DNA of 64,000 nucleotides from Streptomyces sp. NBC_01214. Its GTDB lineage: Bacteria; Actinomycetota; Actinomycetes; Streptomycetales; Streptomycetaceae. The stretch covers positions 62,001 to 126,000 of the forward strand of contig NZ_JAPEOS010000003.1 in NCBI RefSeq assembly GCF_026340975.1. Reading direction: 5' to 3'. A program made the position numbers and the translations under genes. The notes beneath the pieces were generated by a model. It had not been told where the DNA came from, did no database searches, and worked only from the letters and a program-made list of their open reading frames with translations. Shown one piece after another: positions 27,001 to 36,353 of the stretch; within the stretch, counting starts at the first letter, position 1, and each line of letters opens with the position of its first letter.

Positions 27001-28752
27001 ATGACAGCGGACCGGCGAACGGACCGGCGAGCACAGCATCGTGCCGGCAGGCGGGCATCGGGCGCGGGCCAGGCGTCCGGACCGGTGTCGCACCGGCGCC
27101 GGCCGGCCTTCCGGGGCCGCAGGTCGCTCCTCGCCGCGCTGCTCTCCGGCTTCCTCCTCGTCGGTGTCTGCGCGGCCACCGGAATCGCCTGGGACCCCCG
27201 CGACGCGGGTTCCGTGCAGGACGCCTCGGCCCCCGGCGCGGGCCTGCCGGCGGCCACCGCGACCAGCAGCGCTCCCGTCACACCCGGCGCGGCCACCCCC
27301 TCGCCCACCGGGCCCCCGGCGCCCACCGAGGGCGCGGCCGCCAAGGGCAACCCCAAGGAAGCGGTGGACTCCGGGGCCGAACGCCCCACCGGAGCCCTGC
27401 CCTTCGACATGCCCCAGCCGGCCGCCCTGCGCTCCGGCGCGGCGGGCAAGAAGCTGGTGTTCGCCCACTACTTCACCCCCTACCCGCTCTCCCTCGACAA
27501 CGCGGCCGCGGACCGGGACTACTACACCCGCAACTACCTGAACCCCGATGGCGAGAACGGGAAGCACGACCGGTACGGCGGCCTGCTGCGCGACCGGCCG
27601 CTGCCCGTGACCCCGAAGAGCGGCGACTGGGAGTACGCCAACCTCCAGCAGGAGGTGCGCACGGCCCGCGCGGCGGGCATCGACGGCTTCACCCTCGACC
27701 TGCTCTCCCTCTCCGGCAAGAACTGGGACCGCTGCAACCTGCTGATGGCGGCGGCCCGTTCGGTGGACCCGGGCTTCAAGATCATGCTGATGCCGGACAT
27801 GACCTCGCTGAAGACCGACGACCCGGCGGTGCTCGCCGAGGCGATCGCCACGCTCGCCGACGCCTCCGCCGCGCACCGGCTCCCCGACGGCCGCCTCGTG
27901 GTCTCCCCCTTCAAGGCGGAGGAGAAGAGCGTGGCCTGGTGGAACGAGGTCATCGCCCGACTGAAGTCCGCGCACGGCATCCGCACCGCCTTCGTCCCGC
28001 TCTTCTTGGACTTCGGCGCCCACAGCGGCGAGTTCGCCCCGATCAGCCACGGCTTCTCCGAGTGGGGCAGTCGCAGCTACGTCGGCCAGGAGAGCTCCAC
28101 GCGCGACGTCCAGCGGGCCCACGACATGGGCAAGATCTGGATGCAGCCGGTGTCGGTCCAGGACGCGCGCCCCAACCAGGGCATCTACGACGAGGCGGGC
28201 AACACCGCGACCCTGCGCTCGACCTGGACGCACGCCATCGAGGACGGCGCCGACTGGGTGCAGCTCACCACCTGGAACGACTACTCGGAGGGCAGTCAGT
28301 TCGCCCCCTCCCTGCACAACGGTTACGCGTACCTGGACCTGACCTCGTACTACCTGACCAGGTTCAAGACGGGCAGCTGGCCGGAGATCGTCCGGGACAC
28401 CCTCTACCTCTCCGCGCGCACGCAATTCGCGGACGCCGACCCGACGGGCGACCAGTCGCTGGTGATGTCGCTCCGCAAGGGGAGCGCCCCGCCCCGGGAC
28501 AAGGTGGAGGTGCTCAGCTTCCTCACCGGGGCCGCAGCCGTCCGGACTGCCGTCGGCACCGTAGACGGCAGTCACGAGGCCCCCGCCGGGATCCACTCGC
28601 AGCTGCTGCCGCTGAAGGCGGGCACCAGCTCGGCGCAGGTCGTCCGGGACGGGAAGGCCGGCGTGAAGGTCGACCTGCCGTACCGGGTGGACCACAAGGT
28701 TGAGGTGCAGGACCTCCAGTACTACGCGGCCACCAGCGGACGCGACTCCTAG
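27001..28752 (+). CDS. Secreted/anchored GH71-type glycoside hydrolase
   Basis: A 583-residue protein. A 35-residue Arg-rich N-terminus precedes one hydrophobic segment (SLLAALLSGFLLVGVCAATG), then a Pro/Ala/Thr linker to residue 140. The catalytic domain opens LVFAHYFTPYPLSLDN and contains the TIM-barrel strands GIDGFTLDLLSL, IMLMPDMTSL and WVQLTTWNDYSEGSQF, characteristic of GH71 alpha-1,3-glucanase-like enzymes. The long basic region before the hydrophobic core suggests a membrane anchor or Tat-independent export. ATG 27001 follows GGAGGAACC. The substrate is inferred to be alpha-1,3-glucan or related. Confidence 0.82.
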   Translation: MTADRRTDRRAQHRAGRRASGAGQASGPVSHRRRPAFRGRRSLLAALLSGFLLVGVCAATGIAWDPRDAGSVQDASAPGAGLPAATATSSAPVTPGAATPSPTGPPAPTEGAAAKGNPKEAVDSGAERPTGALPFDMPQPAALRSGAAGKKLVFAHYFTPYPLSLDNAAADRDYYTRNYLNPDGENGKHDRYGGLLRDRPLPVTPKSGDWEYANLQQEVRTARAAGIDGFTLDLLSLSGKNWDRCNLLMAAARSVDPGFKIMLMPDMTSLKTDDPAVLAEAIATLADASAAHRLPDGRLVVSPFKAEEKSVAWWNEVIARLKSAHGIRTAFVPLFLDFGAHSGEFAPISHGFSEWGSRSYVGQESSTRDVQRAHDMGKIWMQPVSVQDARPNQGIYDEAGNTATLRSTWTHAIEDGADWVQLTTWNDYSEGSQFAPSLHNGYAYLDLTSYYLTRFKTGSWPEIVRDTLYLSARTQFADADPTGDQSLVMSLRKGSAPPRDKVEVLSFLTGAAAVRTAVGTVDGSHEAPAGIHSQLLPLKAGTSSAQVVRDGKAGVKVDLPYRVDHKVEVQDLQYYAATSGRDS

Positions 28753-28827
28753 GGAGAGTTGACGACCGGTGCTCCTGCCGCACCCGGCAGCAGGTGGCGC
28801 CGATCCGTCCCGTACGGTCGGCCCGTG

Positions 28828-29688
28828 ATGATCGAAGCGGGCAGACCGCGCAGGCTCGGCGTACCGGCCCCCGATGCGCGGCTGCGGTTCGAGGCGGAAC
28901 GGAGGGAGACCGGGGGCGGGCCCGGGCGCAGGTTGCTGACGGTCGACGGGGAACCCGCCTTCGAACTCAGCTTCTGGTGCGGAACCTGCCCGTTCCTGTT
29001 CCGCCGGTTGCCGACCGCCCAGCAGACGCTGTCGCTGAAGGGAATCGGGGAACACCTCACCGGCCCCCTGGCCGATCTCGATGACGGCGGTGTGATCGCC
29101 GCGTTCGGTGCGCTGCTGCCGGAGGGCGAGTACCTCCCGCTGCTGCTCCGCGTGGAACCCCGCCGGGTCGTCCCCGGCGGGGACGGCGACTACTTCGGCG
29201 GCGAGCAGGTGGCCACCTGGGGGCTCGACCAGTTCTGGGGCCTCCCGGAGTACCCGCACACGCCGTACTACCGCACCTTCGATACCGCGGTCGACGCCTC
29301 CGCCCACCTCTACGAGTTCGTCGTCCCCATGGTGCCCCCGACGTGGAACGACCGGGAGCGCGTCGCGGAGTACGTCGATCTGATGGCGCGGGGAACGGTC
29401 CCGACGGCCGTGGCGGTCTCGACGCTCGACGTGTGCGAGCCCGCGATCGGGCCGGGGAGCGACCACTACCGGCACTGGGGCCTGACGCACTTCCTCCTCG
29501 ACGGCCACCACAAACTGGAGGCCGCGGCCACGGCCGGCCGACCCGTGCAGCTCCTCTCGCTCCTGGCCCTGGGCGAGGGCCTGGCCGAATCCGGAGACTG
29601 CGCCCGACTGCCGGACCTGCGCGCGCAACCCCGCTCGGCCCGGTCGGCCCGGTCGGCACGCGGGGCCCGCGGGGCCCGGTCGGCCTAG
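28828..29688 (+). CDS. Unknown 286-residue protein
   Basis: A soluble mixed alpha/beta protein with no membrane segment. Notable stretches are FWCGTCPFLFRR (two close cysteines), YFGGEQVATWGLDQFWGLPE and HFLLDGHHKLEAAATAGRP. The last resembles ParB/phage-type 'DGHHK' loops, but I cannot place it in a family. The last 16 residues are Arg-Ser-Ala-Gly repeats encoded by short GC repeats. It ends convergently with and overlaps the SnoaL-like gene by 4 bp. Function unknown. Confidence 0.7.
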   Translation: MIEAGRPRRLGVPAPDARLRFEAERRETGGGPGRRLLTVDGEPAFELSFWCGTCPFLFRRLPTAQQTLSLKGIGEHLTGPLADLDDGGVIAAFGALLPEGEYLPLLLRVEPRRVVPGGDGDYFGGEQVATWGLDQFWGLPEYPHTPYYRTFDTAVDASAHLYEFVVPMVPPTWNDRERVAEYVDLMARGTVPTAVAVSTLDVCEPAIGPGSDHYRHWGLTHFLLDGHHKLEAAATAGRPVQLLSLLALGEGLAESGDCARLPDLRAQPRSARSARSARGARGARSA

Positions 29689-30056
29689 CCGGCCGGAGGG
29701 GCGAATTCGGGCTGGTCGAGCAGGCGCAGCCAGCTGCCGTCGGGCTGGCGCCGGACGACCTGCGCGCGGGCGCCGGAGCCGTCCTTCGGCGGGGTCGAGG
29801 TGAGTGCGACGTCACCGCTGACCAGCGTCGGCAGCGGCTCCTCGGGTTCGAAGACCGGGCGGTGGGCCAGCACCTGCTCCCACAGGGCCCGGATCGCCTT
29901 GCGGCCCACGGTCCGCTCCCCGGGCGGGTACGCCATCACCGCGTCCTCCTCGTAGAGCGCGGCGACCCCAGCCGCGTCGCCGGCGTTGGAACGCTCGACG
30001 AACAGGCGGGTGATGTCCTCGGGGTGCATGGCCTTCTCGTACACGACTTCCTCCAC
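29685..30056 (-). CDS. SnoaL/NTF2-like protein (YybH type)
   Basis: A 123-residue NTF2-fold protein. MHPEDITRLFVERSNAGDAA, then GVAALYEEDAVMAYPPGE, then a C-terminal beta-sheet ending WLRLLDQPEF is the pattern of small SnoaL/DUF4440-like proteins, which bind small molecules or act as steroid-isomerase-like enzymes. GTG 30056 is used because GGAGGG lies directly upstream. It diverges from the LysR gene at 30154, so it is a probable regulatory target. Confidence 0.8.
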   Translation of the reverse strand: MEEVVYEKAMHPEDITRLFVERSNAGDAAGVAALYEEDAVMAYPPGERTVGRKAIRALWEQVLAHRPVFEPEEPLPTLVSGDVALTSTPPKDGSGARAQVVRRQPDGSWLRLLDQPEFAPPAG

Positions 30057-30153
30057 GGGTCGTTCCCTCCGCTGCGCTTCGTACCTCCAGGCTGGCCCCA
30101 TCCCGTACCAGAAGTCCAACAGATGGATCTTCTGGCAACTAGAATCTCCCGTC

Positions 30154-31140
30154 ATGGAACTGAGGCAGCTCGCCTACTTCGTCGCCGTCGCCGAAGAACA
30201 GAACTTCACCCGGGCGGCCGAGCGCGTGCACATCAGCCAGTCCGGGGTCAGCGCCCAGATCCGCCGGCTGGAGCGGGAACTGGGCGCCGAACTGTTCGAC
30301 CGCTCGGCCCGCACCGCCACCCTCACCCCCGCCGGAGCGGCCGCGCTCGCACCCGCCCGGGCCGCGCTCGCCGCCGCGGAGGCGGTCGGCCAGGCGGTGG
30401 GGGACGTGGCGGGCGTCATCCGGGGCCGGCTCACGGTCGGCATGGTCGTCGGTTGCACCGTCACCCCGTTGTTCGATGCCCTCGCCGCCTTCCACCGGGC
30501 CCATCCCGGCGTGGAGATCGCCCTGCTGGAGGACGACTCCGACCGGCTCGCCGAGGGGGTCCGCGCCGGTACGGTCGATGTGGCGCTCATCGGGGCGGCG
30601 ACCGCCGCCCCGGCCGGGCTGGAGGCCCTGACGATCGTCAGTGAGCGGCTCGTCATCGCCGTCCCGCCCGGACACCCGCTGGTGCACCGGCCCCGCGTCA
30701 CCCTGCGCGACCTGGGCGACCATCCGGTGATCTGCATGCCCACCGGTACCGGCCTGCGCGCGGTCTTCGACCAGGCCTGCGCCGCTCAGGGCCTCGAGCC
30801 CACCGTCGCCCTGCAGGCGGGGGCCGCCGACGCGATGGCCGACCTCGCCGCGCGCGGGCTGGGCGTCGCCGTCCTCAGTGCATCCATGGCCGAGGCCTAC
30901 CGCGACCGGCTCACCGCCCGCGTCATCGACGACATCGACATCCCCGCCCTGCTCTGCCTGGTCTGGCGCACCGCGCCCGGCCCCGCCGCGCGCGAGCTGC
31001 TCGCGTACGGACGCCGCGCCTTCGGTGGTACCCATGGCGGTGCCCACGCTGACGCGACGCACGACGGCGGTCTACCGGAGCCGGCGGCGCCGGGAGATGA
31101 TCCGGAGGACAGCCGCGCCGCATCCCCGGAGGAGCAGTGA
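30154..31140 (+). CDS. LysR-type transcriptional regulator
   Basis: A 328-residue LysR protein. The N-terminus MELRQLAYFVAVAEEQNFTR and the recognition helix (ERVHISQSGVSAQIRRLERE) are canonical. The effector domain runs from about 90 to 295 and a disordered acidic tail follows. Its stop overlaps the aminotransferase GTG (GTGA), so the two are one transcript. It diverges from a SnoaL-like gene, the usual LysR target arrangement. The effector is unknown. Confidence 0.9.
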   Translation: MELRQLAYFVAVAEEQNFTRAAERVHISQSGVSAQIRRLERELGAELFDRSARTATLTPAGAAALAPARAALAAAEAVGQAVGDVAGVIRGRLTVGMVVGCTVTPLFDALAAFHRAHPGVEIALLEDDSDRLAEGVRAGTVDVALIGAATAAPAGLEALTIVSERLVIAVPPGHPLVHRPRVTLRDLGDHPVICMPTGTGLRAVFDQACAAQGLEPTVALQAGAADAMADLAARGLGVAVLSASMAEAYRDRLTARVIDDIDIPALLCLVWRTAPGPAARELLAYGRRAFGGTHGGAHADATHDGGLPEPAAPGDDPEDSRAASPEEQ

Positions 31141-32297
31141 CCGAGCCGATACGTCCCGCCGGGTCCGCCCAGGAGTTCCCCGGCGGGCCCGCCCTGTTCC
31201 GCCTCGACCCCCGCGTCGCCCACCTGAACCACGGCTCCTTCGGCGCGGTGCCCCTCCCCGTCCAGGAGGCCCAGGCCGCGTTCCGCACCGAGGTCCACGC
31301 CGACCCCGACGCCTTCTTCATCGCCGTCCCGGACCGCCTCGCCGAGGCCCGTACCCGGATCGCCGCACACCTCGGCGCCGACCCCGACGGCATCGCCTTC
31401 ATCGCCAACGCCACCGAGGGCGCCAACCTCGCCCTGGACGCCGTCCCCCTCGCCGAAGGCGACGAGATCCTGGTCACCGACCACGGCTACGGCACCGTCG
31501 TCGCGGCCGCCGCCCGCCGCGCCCCGGTCACCACCGTCGCCCTGGATCCCCACCTGCCCGACGAGGACGCCGTGCGCGAGACCGTGCTGGCCGCGCTGAC
31601 CCCCCGTACGAGGGTGGCCGTGCTCGACCACGTCAGCTCGCCCACCGCCCGCATCATCGCCTCCCCCCGGCTCCTCGCCGACCTGCGCGAACGCGGGATC
31701 ACCACCGTCGTCGACGGCGCCCACGCCCTGGGCATGCTCGCCGACCCCCTCGCGGGCGGCGCCGACTTCTGGTTCGGCAACCTCCACAAATGGGGCTACG
31801 CGCCCTCCGGCAGCGCGGTCCTGGCCGTCGCCCCGCAGCACCGCCCCCGGATCAGGGCGCTCGTACCGTCCTGGGAGGACCAGCACGGATTCCCGCGTTC
31901 CGTCGAGAACCGCGCCACCGCCGACTACACCGGCTGGCTCGCCGCCCCCGAGGGGCTGGACCTGCTCGAACGCCTCGACGCGGCCAAGGTCCGGGCCCAC
32001 AACAGCGCGCTGGCCGCCCACGGAGCGGCCCTGCTCGCCGAGCTCCCCGGGCTCACCCCGCTCCCGCACGGCGAGGCCCTCGCCATGCGCACCCTGCGCC
32101 TGCCGCCCGGGGTCGCCGACACCCCGGAGCGGGCCCGCGAGCTGCGCGAACGGATCGCGGCCGAGCAGGGCATCCGGGTGCTGATCTGGCCCTGGCCGGG
32201 CGGCGGCGGCATCCGCGTCTGCGGCCAGATCTACAACCGGCCCGAGGAGTACGAACGCCTCGCCGCCGTCCTCCCGACCTACCTCAGCCGCGCCTGA
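31137..32297 (+). CDS. Class V aminotransferase, isopenicillin-N-epimerase-like
   Basis: A 386-residue PLP enzyme. The N-terminal LNHGSFGAVPLPVQEAQ and the PLP-lysine segment FWFGNLHKWGYAPSGSAVL (Lys in NLHKW) are diagnostic of the isopenicillin-N-epimerase/cysteine-desulfurase-like class V branch. The aspartate that holds the pyridine nitrogen is in TTVVDGAHALG. The physiological amino substrate is unknown, and no beta-lactam genes are near. Co-transcribed with the LysR regulator through a 4-bp overlap. Confidence 0.87.
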   Translation: MTEPIRPAGSAQEFPGGPALFRLDPRVAHLNHGSFGAVPLPVQEAQAAFRTEVHADPDAFFIAVPDRLAEARTRIAAHLGADPDGIAFIANATEGANLALDAVPLAEGDEILVTDHGYGTVVAAAARRAPVTTVALDPHLPDEDAVRETVLAALTPRTRVAVLDHVSSPTARIIASPRLLADLRERGITTVVDGAHALGMLADPLAGGADFWFGNLHKWGYAPSGSAVLAVAPQHRPRIRALVPSWEDQHGFPRSVENRATADYTGWLAAPEGLDLLERLDAAKVRAHNSALAAHGAALLAELPGLTPLPHGEALAMRTLRLPPGVADTPERARELRERIAAEQGIRVLIWPWPGGGGIRVCGQIYNRPEEYERLAAVLPTYLSRA

Positions 32298-33036
32298 GCA
32301 GGTACGTGTCCATGATCCAACCCTTGCGGGCACGGGCCTCGGTGCGCAGCTCCTCGATCCGTCCGGCGACCTCCGCGAGCTTGCCCGAGACCAGGATCTC
32401 GTCCGGGGTGCCCACGTAGGCCCCCCAATAGATGAAGAGGTCCTGGTCCAGATGGGCGGTGAAGGCGTGCCGCGCGTCGAGCATCACCACCACGTCGTCC
32501 ACGTCGTCCGGCCAGCCCGCCGCCAGCCGGCGGCCGGTGGTGATCTGGACCGGGCGCCCGACCCGGTTCAGGTTGGTCCGGTGCCGTGCCAGCAGCGCCG
32601 AGATGCTGCTGATGCCGGGCACGACCTCGTGCTCGAAGGCCACCCGGCCGCGCTCCAGCACCTCGTCGAGGATCGCGAGCGTGGAGTCGTAGAGGGAGGG
32701 ATCGCCCCAGACCAGGAACGCCCCGGTCTCGCCGTCCGCCAGGTCCTCGGCGATGAAGCGCTCGAAGAGCTCGGCCCGCGCGCTGCGCCAGCCGTCCACC
32801 GTCGGGGCGTAGTCGGCGGGCGTCCGGTCCCGGTCCGGGTCGCGGCCCTCCACCAGCCGGTGGCCGGGGCGGGCGTGCGCGTCGAGCATCGCGCGCCGCA
32901 GCCCGGTCAGATCCGCCTTCTCCTCGCCCTTCTCCAGGATGAGGAATGCGTCCGCCGCGCCGATCGCCCTGACCGCCTGGAGGGTCAGATGGTCCGGGTC
33001 GCCCGCGCCTATGCCGATCACTGAGAACTTCTTCAC
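32284..33036 (-). CDS. cobF: Precorrin-6A synthase (deacetylating), CobF-like
   Basis: A 250-residue SAM-dependent tetrapyrrole methylase. KKFSVIGIGAGDPDHLTLQA is the N-terminal family signature; VWGDPSLYDSTL and VPGISSISALLARH line the SAM and substrate site. CobF methylates C-1 of the corrin ring and releases the C-2 acetyl group in the aerobic B12 pathway. It stands alone here; the rest of the cob genes are not in the window. GTG 33036 is the start. It overlaps the convergent aminotransferase gene by 14 bp. Confidence 0.9.
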   Translation of the reverse strand: MKKFSVIGIGAGDPDHLTLQAVRAIGAADAFLILEKGEEKADLTGLRRAMLDAHARPGHRLVEGRDPDRDRTPADYAPTVDGWRSARAELFERFIAEDLADGETGAFLVWGDPSLYDSTLAILDEVLERGRVAFEHEVVPGISSISALLARHRTNLNRVGRPVQITTGRRLAAGWPDDVDDVVVMLDARHAFTAHLDQDLFIYWGAYVGTPDEILVSGKLAEVAGRIEELRTEARARKGWIMDTYLLRRG

Positions 33037-33054
33037 CGGGCTATTGTGCCCATC

Positions 33055-33810
33055 ATGCGAGCCGCGCTGTTCGTCACCTGCGTCAACGACGCGCTCTACC
33101 CGGGAACCGGGATCGCCGTCGTACGCCTCCTGGAGCGGCTCGGGGTCGGCGTGGACTTCCCGGAAGCCCAGAGTTGCTGCGGGCAGCCGCAGTACAACAC
33201 CGGCTACCGCTACGAGACCGAACCACTGGTGCGGCGCACCGCGCGGGCCTTCGCGGAACACGAGTACGTCGTCACCCCCTCCGGATCCTGCGCCGCGATG
33301 ATCCGCGAGCACTACCCCCGCATCGGCCGCAAGGCGGCGGCCGAGGGCCGCGGCAGCGAGCTCGCCGAGGCGGCCGCCGCGCTCGCGCCGCGCGTGTACG
33401 AGCTGACCGAATTCCTGGTCGACGTGCTCGGGGTGACCGACGTCGGCGCGTACTTCCCGCACACCGTCACCTACCACCCCTCCTGCCACGGCCTGCGCTC
33501 CCTGGGGCTCGGGGACCGGCCGCGACGGCTGCTGGCCGCGGTCAAGGGCCTGGACCTGGTCGAGCTGCCGGGCGCCGAGGAGTGCTGCGGCTTCGGCGGC
33601 ACCTTCGCCGTCAAGAACCCGGACGTCTCGACCGCCATGGGCACCGACAAGATCACGGCAGTGGCCGGCACCGGCGCCCAGGTGCTGTGCGGCGCCGACA
33701 ACTCCTGCCTCGCCCACCTGGACGGCCTGCTGCGCCGCGCGGACAGCCCGCTGCGGACCCTGCACCTCGCCGAGATCCTGGCCGCGACCGAGGAGGAACC
33801 GCTGTCGTGA
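33055..33810 (+). CDS. lutA: L-lactate utilisation iron-sulfur protein LutA
   Basis: A 251-residue protein with two CCG domains: AQSCCGQPQYNTGY near residue 43 and AEECCGFGGTFAVKN near 180. These cysteine pairs bind an iron-sulfur cluster and are typical of LutA/YkgE and heterodisulfide-reductase-like subunits. With LutB and LutC it oxidises L-lactate to pyruvate. ATG 33055 heads a three-gene operon, with 4-bp overlaps lutA-lutB and lutB-lutC. Confidence 0.93.
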   Translation: MRAALFVTCVNDALYPGTGIAVVRLLERLGVGVDFPEAQSCCGQPQYNTGYRYETEPLVRRTARAFAEHEYVVTPSGSCAAMIREHYPRIGRKAAAEGRGSELAEAAAALAPRVYELTEFLVDVLGVTDVGAYFPHTVTYHPSCHGLRSLGLGDRPRRLLAAVKGLDLVELPGAEECCGFGGTFAVKNPDVSTAMGTDKITAVAGTGAQVLCGADNSCLAHLDGLLRRADSPLRTLHLAEILAATEEEPLS

Positions 33811-35327
33811 CCGGTACGTACCTGGGCATGCCCAGCTTCCCCGACTTCCCCGACTCTCCCGACTTCCAGACCTTCCCCGCCGCCGCGCGGGAGGCCGTAC
33901 GGGACGAGGTGCTGCGCGCCAACCTCCGGCACGCCACGCACACCATCCGCGACAAACGGGCGCGGGCCGTCGCCGAACTCGCGGACTGGGACCGGCTGCG
34001 CGCCGCGGGCAAGGCCGTCAAGGACCACACCCTCCGCCATCTCGACCGCTACCTGCTGCAGTTGGAGGAAGCGGTCACGGCGGCCGGCGGCACCGTCCAC
34101 TGGGCCGCCGACGCGGCCGAGGCCAACCGGATCGTCACGGAGCTGGTCCGCGCGACCGGCGAGCGCGAGGTCGTCAAGGTCAAGTCCATGGCCACCCAGG
34201 AGATCGGGCTCAACGAGGCCCTGGAGGCCGCCGGGATCGCCGCGTACGAGACCGACCTCGCCGAACTCATCGTGCAGCTCGGCCACGACCGCCCCTCCCA
34301 CATCCTGGTCCCGGCCATCCACCGCAACCGGGCCGAGATCCGCGACGTCTTCCGCGCCGAGATGGCCGCCTGGGGCCGGCCGGCGCCCGAACCGCTCGGC
34401 GACGACCCGCGGGAACTCGCCGAGGCGGCGCGCCTGCACCTGCGCGAGAAGTTCCTGCGCGCCAAGGTCGGCGTGTCCGGGGCCAACTTCATGGTCGCCG
34501 AGACCGGCACGATGGTCGTCCTGGAGTCCGAGGGGAACGGCCGGATGTGCCTGACCCTGCCCGAGACGCTGATCTCCGTCGTCGGCATCGAGAAGGTCGT
34601 CCCGACCTTCCGCGACCTGGAGATCTTCCTCCAGACGCTGCCGCGCTCCTCGACGGCCGAGCGGATGAACCCGTACACGACGATGTGGACCGGTCTGGGC
34701 CCTTCAAGAGGGGCGGAAGGCGACGGGCCCGCCGCCTTCCACCTCGTCCTCCTCGACAACGGCCGCACCGACACCCTCGCCGACGCGACCGGCCGCCAGG
34801 CCCTGCGCTGCATCCGCTGCTCCGCCTGCCTCAACGTCTGCCCGGTCTACGAGCGTGCCGGCGGACACGCCTACGGCTCCGTCTACCCGGGCCCCATCGG
34901 CGCGATCCTCAGCCCCCAACTCCGCGGCACCGGCAGTGCGGTCGACGCCTCGCTGCCCTACGCGTCCACCCTGTGCGGAGCCTGCTACGAGGTCTGCCCG
35001 GTCGCCATCGACATCCCCGAGGTCCTCGTCCACCTCCGCGAACGGGTCGCCCAGGGCGGCCCGGTGACCCGCGCCGGCATCCGCGTCACGCTCCGCCCCG
35101 CCGACGGCCACACCGCCGAACGGGCCGCCATGCGTGCCGCCCGGCTGCTCCTGGACCACCCGGGGGCCCTGCGCGCGGGGGAGCGCCTGCTGGCCAGGGC
35201 GCGACGGCTGGCGCCCCGCCGGCTCCCCGGAGCCGGGCGGGCCTGGACCGACAGCCGCGAACTGCCCACCGTGGCGGCGCAGTCCTTCCGCGACTGGTGG
35301 GACCGGGAACGGAGCGACCCGCGATGA
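33807..35327 (+). CDS. lutB: L-lactate utilisation iron-sulfur protein LutB
   Basis: A 506-residue protein. Residues 60-340 form the LUD (DUF162) domain with VKVKSMATQEIGLNEALEAA and ETGTMVVLESEGNGRMCL. A double ferredoxin-like domain follows with CIRCSACLNVCPVY and CGACYEVCPVAIDIPE, binding two [4Fe-4S] clusters. A helical C-terminus ends with the conserved SFRDWWD. The LutB clusters pass electrons from lactate oxidation. GTG start overlaps lutA by 4 bp. Confidence 0.94.
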   Translation: MTGTYLGMPSFPDFPDSPDFQTFPAAAREAVRDEVLRANLRHATHTIRDKRARAVAELADWDRLRAAGKAVKDHTLRHLDRYLLQLEEAVTAAGGTVHWAADAAEANRIVTELVRATGEREVVKVKSMATQEIGLNEALEAAGIAAYETDLAELIVQLGHDRPSHILVPAIHRNRAEIRDVFRAEMAAWGRPAPEPLGDDPRELAEAARLHLREKFLRAKVGVSGANFMVAETGTMVVLESEGNGRMCLTLPETLISVVGIEKVVPTFRDLEIFLQTLPRSSTAERMNPYTTMWTGLGPSRGAEGDGPAAFHLVLLDNGRTDTLADATGRQALRCIRCSACLNVCPVYERAGGHAYGSVYPGPIGAILSPQLRGTGSAVDASLPYASTLCGACYEVCPVAIDIPEVLVHLRERVAQGGPVTRAGIRVTLRPADGHTAERAAMRAARLLLDHPGALRAGERLLARARRLAPRRLPGAGRAWTDSRELPTVAAQSFRDWWDRERSDPR

Positions 35328-35956
35328 GCAGCAAGGACCGCATCCTGGGCCGGATCCGCCGGGCGCTGCGCGACGACGCGCCCGCGGTGGCGATCCCCCG
35401 CGACTACCTCCCCGTCCACGGCGACCGGACCCCGGCGGAGCGGGTGGACCTGCTCGCCGCCCACCTCGCCGAGTACCGGGCCCTGGTCCACCGCACGGAT
35501 GCGGAGGCGCTGCCCGCGCTGCTGGCGCGGCTCCTGGGCGCGCGGGGCGCCCGGTCGGTGCTCGTCCCGCCCGGCCTGCCCCCGCACTGGCTCCCGGCCG
35601 GGGGCCCCACCCGCGTACCCGACCGGGCGGCCTCCACCCCGTACGAGCTGGACCGGGTCGACAGCGTGGTCACCGGCTGCGCCCTGGCCGTCGCCGAGAC
35701 CGGCACGATCGTCCTCGACGGCGGCCCCGGCCAGGGCCGGCGGCGCATCACCCTGATCCCGGACCACCACATCTGCGTGGTCCGGGTCCCGGACCAGGTG
35801 GTGGACTCCGTCCCGCAGGCCCTGCCGCTCCTCGACCCGGCCCGCCCGCTGACGTGGATCTCCGGCCCCTCCGCCACCAGCGACATCGAACTCGACCGGG
35901 TGGAGGGCGTCCACGGCCCCCGCACCCTGGAAGTGGTCCTCGTGGGCACACAATGA
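35324..35956 (+). CDS. lutC: L-lactate utilisation protein LutC
   Basis: A 210-residue LUD-domain protein. The start SSKDRILGRIRRAL, the middle CALAVAETGTIVLDGGPGQG and the closing SATSDIELDRVEGVHGPRTL are the LutC/YkgG signatures. It is the third subunit of the LutABC lactate oxidation complex; ATG overlaps the lutB stop by 4 bp. Confidence 0.94.
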   Translation: MSSKDRILGRIRRALRDDAPAVAIPRDYLPVHGDRTPAERVDLLAAHLAEYRALVHRTDAEALPALLARLLGARGARSVLVPPGLPPHWLPAGGPTRVPDRAASTPYELDRVDSVVTGCALAVAETGTIVLDGGPGQGRRRITLIPDHHICVVRVPDQVVDSVPQALPLLDPARPLTWISGPSATSDIELDRVEGVHGPRTLEVVLVGTQ

Positions 35957-35960
35957 GGGC

Positions 35961-36353
35961 ATGCCCTCGCACATCGCCCTCACGGCCCTCCTCGTCAACG
36001 ACTACGACGAGGCCATCGACTTCTACACCCGTGCCCTCGGCTTCGACCTCGCCGAGGACACCGCCCGCCCGGACGGCTCCCGCTGGGTCGTGGTCCGCCC
36101 GCCCGGCGCCACCGAATCCGCGCTCCTGCTGGCCCGGGCCAAGGACGAGGCCCAGCGCTCCCGGGTCGGCGACCAGACGGGCGGCCGCGTCGGCCACTTC
36201 CTGTACACCGACGACTTCGCCCGCGACCACGCCCGGATGACCGCCGAGGGCGTCCGCTTCCTGGAGGAGCCGCGCCACGAGCCGTACGGCTCCGTCGCCG
36301 TCTTCGAAGACCTGTACGGCAACCGCTGGGACCTCCTCCAGCCCGCCGCCTAG
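35961..36353 (+). CDS. VOC/glyoxalase-family protein
   Basis: A 130-residue vicinal-oxygen-chelate fold with two beta-alpha-beta-beta-beta repeats, LLVNDYDEAIDFYTRALGFD and a C-terminal SVAVFEDLYGNRWDLLQP with the metal-ligand glutamate position. Such proteins are lyases, dioxygenases or resistance proteins. It begins 4 bp after lutC, so it is probably co-transcribed, but no link to lactate is known. It overlaps the convergent DUF309 gene by 4 bp. Confidence 0.87.
   Translation: MPSHIALTALLVNDYDEAIDFYTRALGFDLAEDTARPDGSRWVVVRPPGATESALLLARAKDEAQRSRVGDQTGGRVGHFLYTDDFARDHARMTAEGVRFLEEPRHEPYGSVAVFEDLYGNRWDLLQPAA

Noticed and set aside
29633..29688. Short GC repeats encoding an Arg-Ser-Ala-Gly tail, checked as a CRISPR-like or regulatory repeat.
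   Set aside because: The units are 6-9 bp and lie within the 3' end of a coding gene; no spacers.
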